NCBI GenBank assembly: GCA_009706135.1
Contig: WLRX01000014.1
Span: 1-13,499 of the forward strand
DNA: 13,499 bases
Direction: 5' to 3'
From: Actinomycetota bacterium
GTDB taxonomy: Bacteria > Actinomycetota > Actinomycetes > Nanopelagicales > Nanopelagicaceae
Below, piece after piece: positions 7,400-13,499 of this stretch (position 1 is its first letter; each line of letters starts with the position of its first letter). The notes under the pieces were generated by a model. That model was given only the letters and a program-made list of their open reading frames with translations, had not been told where the DNA came from and searched no databases. The position numbers were made by a program, and so were the translations under genes.

Positions 7400-7639
7400 A
7401 TGGCTCAATTTCGTTTATCTATTTCATTACCTGATCAACCAGGTTCACTAGGCGCCTTAGCTTCGGCCATTGGATTTGCAGGTGGAGATATCCGTGAACT
7501 GACAGTAACCAAATCTGAAGATGGAAAAGGTTTTGACGATCTGACGGTCGCCATACCTGGAAATGATCCAACAGATTTATTGAATATTCTCGGTTCAATT
7601 GGTGGCGTTGAAGTAATTTCGATTAATCTAATTAACTAG
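7400..7639 (+). CDS. Stand-alone ACT-domain protein
   Basis: 79 residues, essentially one ACT domain. The first strand FRLSISLPDQPGSLGALASA (4-23) carries the DxPG turn that binds small ligands in this family. It is followed by GGDIRELTV and the second half DDLTVAIPG and LGSIGGVEVISINLI, giving the beta-alpha-beta-beta-alpha-beta order. ACT domains usually sense amino acids and regulate an attached or partner enzyme; here no catalytic domain is fused. The partner and ligand are unknown, and neither the upstream protease nor galE is an obvious one. The gene begins 9 bases after the protease stop, without a Shine-Dalgarno. Its last eight bases overlap the convergent galE stop, so there is no room for a terminator between them. 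Confidence 0.85.
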   Translation: MAQFRLSISLPDQPGSLGALASAIGFAGGDIRELTVTKSEDGKGFDDLTVAIPGNDPTDLLNILGSIGGVEVISINLIN

Positions 7640-8582
7640 CTTTAAAGGTATCTTCCACCATCTCATCTAAACCTTTTACAGGTTTCCAGTTAATGAGTTT
7701 TTCTGCCTTAGAAATATCAGCAACTAACACGGCTGGATCTCCCGCGCGTCTTGGCGCATCAACTGTTGCGAGTTCACTATTTTTTACACGCGAAACTGCA
7801 TCAACAACTTGCATGACTGAGTAGCCCGTACCAGAACCGATGTTAATTATGTGATGCTTTGAATCTACCAACGCATTTAGTGCCTTCACATGAGCATCAA
7901 TTAGGTCGACCACGTGAACATAATCACGAATACATGTTCTGTCAGGTGTATTCCAATCACGCCCAAAAATTCTTAAAGGTGATTCCTTTGTCGCACGAAG
8001 TGCATTAGGAATTAAATGAGTTTCAGGTTCATGGCGTTCTGCAAGCCAACCACGTTGGGTTTTTAATGCGCCTGCAACATTGAAATAACGAAGAGATATT
8101 GCAGCCAAATGTTGCGTAAGAGCAGCCGTCGACAGGTCTCGCTCAATTGCTAACTTAGTTTCACCATAAGGATTCGTTGGCACACATTGGGCCTTTTCAG
8201 AAATAGGAGATTTTTCAGGTTCACCGTAAGTCGCTGCAGATGAGGAGAAAACTATTTTCTTTATTCCAAGAGTATTCATCCCATCAAGTAAAACTTTTGT
8301 ACCGGCGACATTTACCTGACGATACAGATCTGGTTTTTTAACAGATTCGCCAACGAGTGATTTTCCAGCGAAGTGCATTACTGCTTCACACCCTTTAAGT
8401 GCCCGCACAACTAAATCTGGATCAAGTAAAGATCCTTGGATAAACCGTACTGTTGGCGGCAATGAATCAAGGTGACCTGTACTGCAATCATCAAGCACAG
8501 TGACTTCATGGCCGCTGTTCATTAGGATTTCAACAGCATGAGAGCCGATATAGCCGGTGCCTCCCGTGACCAAGATTTTCAT
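7632..8582 (-). CDS. galE: UDP-glucose 4-epimerase
   Basis: Interconverts UDP-galactose and UDP-glucose with bound NAD+, in the Leloir pathway and in supply of sugars for envelope glycans. 316 residues, an extended short-chain dehydrogenase. The N-terminal Rossmann motif is GGTGYIGSH (7-15), with DD at 31-32 for NAD binding. The catalytic set is Ser115 (SSSAATYGE), Tyr139 and Lys143 (NPYGETK). RYFNVAGA, then the GalE-typical TCIRDYVHVVDLIDAHV and IINIGSGTGYSV, define the sugar-nucleotide half. The start is fixed by the Rossmann strand MKILVTGGTG and lies directly against the galT stop (TAAATG). No good Shine-Dalgarno is present, so coupling to galT is likely. The stop overlaps the convergent ACT gene. 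Other UDP-hexose epimerase specificities are possible, but the galT neighbour supports galE. Confidence 0.94.
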   Translation of the reverse strand: MKILVTGGTGYIGSHAVEILMNSGHEVTVLDDCSTGHLDSLPPTVRFIQGSLLDPDLVVRALKGCEAVMHFAGKSLVGESVKKPDLYRQVNVAGTKVLLDGMNTLGIKKIVFSSSAATYGEPEKSPISEKAQCVPTNPYGETKLAIERDLSTAALTQHLAAISLRYFNVAGALKTQRGWLAERHEPETHLIPNALRATKESPLRIFGRDWNTPDRTCIRDYVHVVDLIDAHVKALNALVDSKHHIINIGSGTGYSVMQVVDAVSRVKNSELATVDAPRRAGDPAVLVADISKAEKLINWKPVKGLDEMVEDTFKAS

Positions 8583-9692
8583 TTAAGTCAGCTTTACTTC
8601 TCGCAATTGAGCAGCAGATTGTTCTGGACGTAGATCCATAATGAATGCACCCATAGAAGATTCAGATCCGGCTAAATACTTAAGTTTTCCTGGCGCACGG
8701 CGAACACTTGTAATCTGCCAATGTAAACGGAGCAGGTCGCGACCTTCACGAACAGGTGCTTGATGCCACGCTGCGATGTATGCCATAGGAATATTAAAAA
8801 CACCATCTAGACGTTGCAGAACTTCTTTAGCAATTGCTGGATAGGCATCAGCAACTTCTGGTGTCAGTTCGCTTAAATCGGCGACAGAAACCTTTGGAGC
8901 GACATGAATTTCAAAAGAGTATCGCGCTGCGTAGGGTACGTATGCAACCCAATGCTTATTTTGCGCAACTATTCGCTCCTCATCTTTAATTTCGCGAGAA
9001 AGAATCTCATCAAACAAAACTTTTCCTGTGCGCTCTTTATGCTTTTTCGCAACTTCGAGCATACGAGCAACTTTCGGCGGAATATATGAGTACGCATAAA
9101 TCTGACCATGTGGATGTGCCAATGTCACACCAACTTCTTCGCCCCGATTTTCAAATGGAGCGATGTGCTGAATGAATTTTTCTTGAGATAACTCGCGAGT
9201 GCGATCCATCCATGCTTCTAAAAGAACTCGAATACGTTCGGTGCTTAAATCTTTAAGTACTTGACCGTGATCAGCAGTAAAACAGATTACTTCGCACTTA
9301 CCAGCTGCGCTTCCAGTATCAGTATCTGGTCCTGCCATATCTGGTAGCGCCCAATCTCCCACAGGCGGACGAAGTGACGGAGATTTGTTATCAAAAACAA
9401 CAACTTCGAAATCATCTTCAGGGACTTCCGTCAAATTCTCACCACTAGATGGACAGAGAGGACACAACTCTTTCGGTGGCAAGAAGACGCGACCTTGGCG
9501 ATGTGCGGCCATTGCAACCCATTCATTAACTAGTGGATCTAAACGAAGTTCACCAATTCCAGGTTGATCTGCTTTCTCGCGTTTATCTGCAGTTGCGCGT
9601 ACTTGACCTTGAGTATCGTAATAACGAATTGTTCGACCATCCGAGAGTGGACGATCGGTGCGCGTGATACCTGCGCCGAGTTTCGGGCTCAT
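8583..9692 (-). CDS. galT: Galactose-1-phosphate uridylyltransferase
   Basis: Transfers UMP from UDP-glucose to galactose-1-phosphate (Leloir pathway). 369 residues, normal length, from the HIT superfamily. Zinc ligands matching the E. coli enzyme are Cys77 and Cys80 (CPLC), His142 (FTADHGQ) and His193. His195 in HPHGQ (193-197) is the uridylylated nucleophile. CEVICFTADH and ENRGEEVGVTLAHPHGQIYA are family hallmarks, and the end (LHWQITSVRRAP, SSMGAFIMDLRPE) carries the usual C-terminal HIT half. The gene starts 7 bases after the glpK stop and abuts galE downstream. TAGAGT lies 9 bases before its ATG and might serve as a weak internal -10. No galK is present in the window, so the galactose-1-P supply must come from elsewhere. 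Confidence 0.95.
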   Translation of the reverse strand: MSPKLGAGITRTDRPLSDGRTIRYYDTQGQVRATADKREKADQPGIGELRLDPLVNEWVAMAAHRQGRVFLPPKELCPLCPSSGENLTEVPEDDFEVVVFDNKSPSLRPPVGDWALPDMAGPDTDTGSAAGKCEVICFTADHGQVLKDLSTERIRVLLEAWMDRTRELSQEKFIQHIAPFENRGEEVGVTLAHPHGQIYAYSYIPPKVARMLEVAKKHKERTGKVLFDEILSREIKDEERIVAQNKHWVAYVPYAARYSFEIHVAPKVSVADLSELTPEVADAYPAIAKEVLQRLDGVFNIPMAYIAAWHQAPVREGRDLLRLHWQITSVRRAPGKLKYLAGSESSMGAFIMDLRPEQSAAQLREVKLT

Positions 9693-9699
9693 AGTGTGC

Positions 9700-11169
9700 T
9701 CACTCTATCCAATTAAGTGTGCGATTTACTGCTTTCTTCCATTGTTCGTATTTTTCTGCGCGCACATCGGGATTTTGTGTTGAACTCCAACGTTGATTTT
9801 CGCGCCAATTCTTTTCTACATCACTCGGAGATTGCCATATGCCAACTGCAATTCCTGCCGCGTATGCAGCACCAAGGGCAGTTGTTTCGATTATTTCAGG
9901 CCGAATAATTTCAATACCCATAACATCAGCTTGAATCTGCATCAAAAGGTTATTAGCTGTTGCGCCGCCATCAACGCGCATTGACTTAAGAGCAACTTTG
10001 CTATCGGCAGACATTGCATCTAATACATCGCGAGTTTGATAAGCAATAGCCTCAAGTGCTGCACGAGCGAGATGGGCATTCGTACTTGCCCGGCTTAAAC
10101 CAACAATCACGCCGCGTGCATCGCTTCTCCAATAAGGCGCGAATAAACCAGAGAATGCTGGAACAAAATAGACGCCTCCGTTGTCATCGACGCTACCTGC
10201 TAGTGCTTCAATTTCGGAAGATGTAGTGATTATTTGCAATTGGTCTCGTAACCATTGAATCGCAGAACCAGTCACGGCTACAGATCCTTCTAGTGCATAA
10301 ACCGCCGGTTCATTTCCAAACTTGTAACATACCGTCGTGAGCAATCCATGAGTTGATCGAATAATTTCTGAACCAGTATTTAATAGTGCAAAGTTTCCGG
10401 TGCCGTAAGTGGTTTTGGAGTCACCCACAGCAAAACACGTCTGTCCAATCATTGCTCCTTGCTGATCTCCAACAAGGGCAGCAATTGGAACTCCTTCAGG
10501 AGTATGAGCATAAACATGAGATGTTGGTTTGATATCGGCTAAAACATTTCGAGGAATATTAAAGAGTGCAAGCAGATCTAGATCCCAATCAAGAGTTTCT
10601 AAATTCATTAATGCGGTCCGACTAGCATTAGTAACATCAGTGGCAAATGATCCACCTGATAAATTCCAGAGTAACCACGAATCGATCGTTCCGATACGCG
10701 CTGTACCTGCTTTAACAGCCTCAGCAACTGCAGGGACACTGTCAATGAGCCATTTTATTTTGCTCGCAGAAAAATAGGGCGCAATAGTTAATCCCGTAAG
10801 CCGAGTAACAAGTTCTTTATTTGAATCGCTAAGCGAATTCATAAATTCTGCTGTGCGCGTGTCTTGCCAAACCAGTGCGTTGTGGAGCGGTTTTCCTGTT
10901 TTTACATCCCACGCCAGAGTTGTCTCACGTTGGTTCGTGATGCCGATTGCTACAAGATCAGTTATTTTCAAATTTGATTTATCTAATGCACCGGCAATAA
11001 CTTTCCGAGTATTTGCCCAAATCTCGGATCCATCATGTTCTACCCAACCTGATTGTGGAAGAATCTGTGCATGTTCTAATTGATGAGATGCAATAACACT
11101 TGCGTTGGCATCGAAAATCATAAAACGCGTACTGCTCGTTCCTTGATCAAGTGCGCCGATATAAGTCAT
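9700..11169 (-). CDS. glpK: Glycerol kinase
   Basis: ATP-dependent phosphorylation of glycerol to sn-glycerol 3-phosphate in the cytoplasm. 489 residues, a FGGY-family kinase of normal size. The start YIGALDQGTSSTRFMIFD (3-20) is the first phosphate-binding loop. SGWVEHDGSEIW, ITNQRETT (77-84) and WQDTRT (101-106) are glycerol-kinase signatures. Asp235 in VGDQQGAM is the expected catalytic base, and YGTGNFALLNTG (255-266) binds adenosine and phosphate. LRVDGGATANNLLMQ-like and ETTALGAAYAAG segments close the C-terminal half. The gene is the first of a glpK-galT-galE minus-strand run and diverges from glpD, with which it forms a two-step glycerol pathway. No GlpF permease or GlpR regulator is present here. 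Only a weak purine stretch precedes the ATG. Confidence 0.96.
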   Translation of the reverse strand: MTYIGALDQGTSSTRFMIFDANASVIASHQLEHAQILPQSGWVEHDGSEIWANTRKVIAGALDKSNLKITDLVAIGITNQRETTLAWDVKTGKPLHNALVWQDTRTAEFMNSLSDSNKELVTRLTGLTIAPYFSASKIKWLIDSVPAVAEAVKAGTARIGTIDSWLLWNLSGGSFATDVTNASRTALMNLETLDWDLDLLALFNIPRNVLADIKPTSHVYAHTPEGVPIAALVGDQQGAMIGQTCFAVGDSKTTYGTGNFALLNTGSEIIRSTHGLLTTVCYKFGNEPAVYALEGSVAVTGSAIQWLRDQLQIITTSSEIEALAGSVDDNGGVYFVPAFSGLFAPYWRSDARGVIVGLSRASTNAHLARAALEAIAYQTRDVLDAMSADSKVALKSMRVDGGATANNLLMQIQADVMGIEIIRPEIIETTALGAAYAAGIAVGIWQSPSDVEKNWRENQRWSSTQNPDVRAEKYEQWKKAVNRTLNWIE

Positions 11170-11243
11170 AAGTATCTTTGTATTGCCTCTCGCGTTACGC
11201 TTAGCCTATCTAGATGATTCTTTTAGCAGAAAGGATTTAAGCC
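11170..11243. promoter_or_regulatory. Divergent glpK/glpD promoter region with 8-bp palindrome
   Basis: This 74-bp gap must hold the start signals of both transcription units. On the plus strand, TTGCCT (11183-11188) and TATCTA (11207-11212) are 18 bases apart as a weak promoter candidate for glpD. On the minus strand, TAGGCT (complement of 11203-11208) fits TANNNT for glpK. The two candidates overlap at the perfect palindrome ATCTAGAT (11208-11215), a plausible site for one regulator to control both. No known operator consensus is recognised. Confidence 0.4.
11230..11235 (+). promoter_or_regulatory. Shine-Dalgarno that fixes the TTG start of glpD
   Basis: AAAGGA lies eight bases before TTG at 11244. 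No ATG or GTG with a comparable site occurs between it and the conserved FAD-binding strand, so it decides the start. Confidence 0.7.
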
Positions 11244-12902
11244 TTGTTTTCATCGCGCCTTGACCCGGACCAACGTGATGCAGCACTTAAATCCTTAGCA
11301 ACAAATACATTTGACGTTCTTGTCATCGGCGGCGGGGTTACAGGAGTCGGGGCTGCACTCGATGCAGCTTCGCGCGGATTAAAAGTGGCCCTCGTTGAAG
11401 CATCGGATTTAGCCTCCGGAACTTCAAGTCGTTCGAGTAAATTAATTCACGGCGGTTTGCGCTATCTAGAACAGTACGATTTTAAATTGGTACGCGAAGC
11501 ACTTCATGAACGTGAGTTAATGGTTTCAACTCTTGCGCCTCACTTGGTAAAGCCACTTGCATTCTTATACCCACTTCACGAAAAAGTACGTGAACGAACA
11601 TATGTTGGTGCAGGTCTTGCACTCTATGACGCACTCCGTGGATTCCAACGTGCTCTTCCTGGACACAAACACATCAGCCAAAAGAGCGTTGCTGCGATGG
11701 CGCCTTCGCTGCGCTCAGATCTTGTAACTGGTGCAATTAAATATTTTGACGCACAAGTCGACGATGCTCGGCAGACAATGATGATTGCCCGAACGGCTGC
11801 TCGGCACGGAGCAGTCATTGCGACAAATGTACGAGTCGAATCCCTAGTTCGAGATGGCAAACGTGTTCTTGGAGTTAAGGCGCGTGATGTCGAGAGTGGA
11901 AAAATCATCACGATAAAAGCTACTGCAACAGTAATGTGTGCTGGTATTTGGAGCGATGAACTTCATAATTCTTTTAAACTTAAAGCTGGGTATAGCGTCA
12001 CCATGAGTAAAGGTGTTCATATAGTTTTACCAAAGAACTCAATTAAATCAGCCCAAGGAATCATATTAAAAACTGATAAATCTGTACTCTTCTTAATCCC
12101 TTGGGCGCAAAAATGGATTGTTGGAACCACAGACACGCCATACATAGGAGATCGAAGCAATCCTTTAGCCGAGCGTGAAGATATTGATTACATAATCAGT
12201 GAGGCTAATAAAGTCCTGAAGCCAAAACTTAAGATTGAAGATGTTGTTGGTGTGTATGCAGGACTGAGACCATTAGTCGCAAATAAAAAAGACTCTGTAA
12301 CAACAAAGATTTCACGTGAACATACAGTTGACCGAAGTGCACCAGGTTTTGTAAGTATTGCTGGTGGCAAATACACGACTTATCGGATTATGGGTAAAGA
12401 TGTAATTGATTTGGCTGGCATTGAATTGCGTCGAATCATTTCTGAGAGCGTTACTGAAAAATTACCGATTGTGGGAGCAGACGGATATTTTGCATTAGAA
12501 CAACAAATTGATCGTATTGCAGAAGAAAGCGGTTTAAGCACAGAATCTGTCCGACACTTGCTTAATCGATATGGCTCACTCATCAGTGAAATTCTCGAAC
12601 TAATCAAGGATGATCCAAAACTCGCTAAACCTTTTACCAAAGATTTGCCATACCTCAAAGCAGAAATTCATTACGCTGCGAGTCACGAGGGCGCCCGTAG
12701 TATTGATGACGTGATTTCTCGTCGTACACGTTTGGCGTTTGAGGCACAAAATAGCGCTATGCATTTAGCAAACGATGTTGCAACAATCATTGCCCCTGTT
12801 TTGGGGTGGAGCATAAAACAGAAGAAAGTTTCAGTCGCCGCATATCTTGATATTGCAGAGCGCGAAATTGTGGCTATTGAAGAAGCTCTTGCCAGTGCCT
12901 AA
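11244..12902 (+). CDS. glpD: Aerobic glycerol-3-phosphate dehydrogenase (FAD, quinone-linked)
   Basis: Oxidises sn-glycerol 3-phosphate to dihydroxyacetone phosphate at the membrane and passes electrons to quinone. 552 residues, typical of actinobacterial GlpD. The FAD-binding Rossmann motif FDVLVIGGGVTGVGAALDAA spans 23-42, and Glu52 lies at the ribose-binding position. SSRSSKLIHGGLRYLEQYDF (61-80) is the GlpD signature. KGVHIVLPK, FLIPW and VGTTDTPY follow, and GLRPLVA and SIAGGKYTTYR (substrate/FAD region) precede the C-terminal helical domain (~400-552). The TTG start is supported by AAAGGA eight bases upstream. The gene is divergent from glpK, so the two enzymes of the pathway probably share control. 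The stop overlaps the convergent GH25-like gene by four bases. Confidence 0.96.
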   Translation: MFSSRLDPDQRDAALKSLATNTFDVLVIGGGVTGVGAALDAASRGLKVALVEASDLASGTSSRSSKLIHGGLRYLEQYDFKLVREALHERELMVSTLAPHLVKPLAFLYPLHEKVRERTYVGAGLALYDALRGFQRALPGHKHISQKSVAAMAPSLRSDLVTGAIKYFDAQVDDARQTMMIARTAARHGAVIATNVRVESLVRDGKRVLGVKARDVESGKIITIKATATVMCAGIWSDELHNSFKLKAGYSVTMSKGVHIVLPKNSIKSAQGIILKTDKSVLFLIPWAQKWIVGTTDTPYIGDRSNPLAEREDIDYIISEANKVLKPKLKIEDVVGVYAGLRPLVANKKDSVTTKISREHTVDRSAPGFVSIAGGKYTTYRIMGKDVIDLAGIELRRIISESVTEKLPIVGADGYFALEQQIDRIAEESGLSTESVRHLLNRYGSLISEILELIKDDPKLAKPFTKDLPYLKAEIHYAASHEGARSIDDVISRRTRLAFEAQNSAMHLANDVATIIAPVLGWSIKQKKVSVAAYLDIAEREIVAIEEALASA

Positions 12903-13499
12903 TTCTTAATTTGGCGCTTACAACCATCTGTCACAGGTTTTTTTGTGGGATTGACGGTTGGTTTCGGTGTTGGCGTCGTTAGTGCTTGTTCAATAGTGAA
13001 TGTGATGGGTTGCGAAGAAGTGGCATGTGTATCTGACTTGTCATAGTAGACAATCTGACCGTTCCAGGTTCCTGCAGGAATTCCTTTGACAGATAGTGTC
13101 CACGAACCACTTGTTGCTCGCAATGCACTCTGTTTAAGTGAGACCATCATCGGGTTAGCGGGATCTTGCACAAATTTAACCGACCCAGTCACAACTGGTT
13201 CAAGAGATGGTCTTATAACATCGACATCGACGACTAAGGGCTTATTGGAATTACTGAAAATGGCACTTCTAATGCTCATCAAACTTGGTTCCCCAACTGG
13301 CATCAAATCTGCGGGTTGTGGAGCCCACGTACCTCTTCGCAGCGCAGCGAAATCATCAGGAGTTCCCTTAAATACATTGAGGTCTAATCGTGAACTAGGT
13401 ACGCCATATTTAGATGCAATTCCGCATGATGTGTATTGCCACATTATCCATTGGGCTTTGCAATCTGCCGCTGTCCATGAATGTACATAACAACCACTA
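12899..13499 (-). CDS. C-terminal part of a secreted GH25-lysozyme-like protein with Ig-like and Pro/Thr tail (5' truncated)
   Basis: The frame is open to the window edge (199 visible residues), so the ATG at 13444 is internal. The first visible part reads ...AQWIMWQYTSCGIA, then SSRLDLNVFKGTPDDF. The pattern W-x-x-W-Q-Y-T-S-x-G ... D-x-N-x-F-x-G matches the last strands of GH25 (Chalaropsis-type) muramidase domains. The catalytic acids would lie upstream and cannot be checked. About 100 residues follow that alternate strands and turns (PVVTGSVKFVQD, GSWTLSVKGIPAGTW, QPITFTIEQ), resembling bacterial Ig-like repeats. The tail is Pro/Thr/Lys rich (TPTPKPTVNPTKKP) and ends GCKRQIKN. It would act on peptidoglycan or in the envelope if the N-terminus carries a signal peptide. 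The family call is inferred from a short segment. Confidence 0.6.
   Translation of the reverse strand, partial: SGCYVHSWTAADCKAQWIMWQYTSCGIASKYGVPSSRLDLNVFKGTPDDFAALRRGTWAPQPADLMPVGEPSLMSIRSAIFSNSNKPLVVDVDVIRPSLEPVVTGSVKFVQDPANPMMVSLKQSALRATSGSWTLSVKGIPAGTWNGQIVYYDKSDTHATSSQPITFTIEQALTTPTPKPTVNPTKKPVTDGCKRQIKN

Noticed and set aside
11624..11911. Minus-strand open frame of 95 codons inside glpD
   Set aside because: It is Arg/Thr/Ser-rich with no family features and is fully contained in the glpD reading frame region.
13086..13490. Long open plus-strand frame (134 codons) at the right end
   Set aside because: It lies antisense to the GH25-like gene, shows no recognisable family or ribosome site, and its residues are low-complexity mirror coding of the minus-strand gene.
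1..13499. CRISPR arrays, insertion sequences, prophage or defence genes
   Set aside because: No spaced direct repeats, terminal inverted repeats, transposase, integrase or defence motifs are visible; all substantial frames are accounted for by core-type genes.

Overview
The window looks like a gene-dense piece of a small, streamlined actinobacterial chromosome with moderately low GC (about mid-40s percent by eye). It resembles freshwater acI / Nanopelagicales-type genomes. The clues are the order glycyl-tRNA synthetase, dusB, (ydcF-like), dgt, dnaG, tRNA-Asn, which recalls actinobacterial chromosomes, the actinobacterial style of DnaG, GalT and GlpD, overlapping or abutting genes, and almost no intergenic DNA. 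The lineage call is inference from gene content and style; no database search was possible.

Layout: (1) 2-5659, plus strand: an information-processing run. It holds the 3' part of glycyl-tRNA synthetase, the tRNA-dihydrouridine synthase dusB, a membrane-anchored DUF218/YdcF-like protein, a dGTP triphosphohydrolase-like HD protein (dgt) and DNA primase (dnaG). The first four are linked by overlaps of 31, 1 and 4 bases; dnaG follows after 9 bases. (2) 5660-5881: the only sizeable non-coding stretch, with a tRNA-Asn(GTT) gene and its probable promoter. (3) 5882-7639, plus strand: a small envelope cluster of a Tat-type Rieske 2Fe-2S protein, a secreted HtrA-like serine protease with PDZ domain that starts directly at the Rieske stop, and a stand-alone ACT-domain protein. 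(4) 7632-11169, minus strand: glpK-galT-galE, a tight run joining glycerol kinase to two Leloir-pathway enzymes. (5) 11244-12902, plus strand: glpD, divergent from glpK over a 74-bp intergenic region, starting at TTG behind a clear Shine-Dalgarno. (6) 12899-13499, minus strand: the C-terminal part of a secreted protein whose visible start matches the end of a GH25 lysozyme fold, followed by an Ig-like region and a Pro/Thr-rich tail.

How they work together: GlpK and GlpD make dihydroxyacetone phosphate from glycerol. GalT and GalE interconvert galactose-1-P and UDP-sugars, although galK is not in the window. Region 1 is housekeeping translation, tRNA modification, nucleotide-pool control and replication priming.

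Most of the window is ordinary core genome, and I do not see a clearly novel defence or mobile system. The points most worth a second look are: the orphan Rieske/protease pair; a Cys-bracketed module at the protease N-terminus; two junctions where the upstream TAA stop is embedded in a TANNNT box exactly 6 nt before an ATG with no Shine-Dalgarno (possible leaderless promoters for dnaG and the ACT gene); identical 12-base TAA-ATG junctions at two gene pairs; two convergent gene pairs with overlapping stops; and the partial GH25-like protein.
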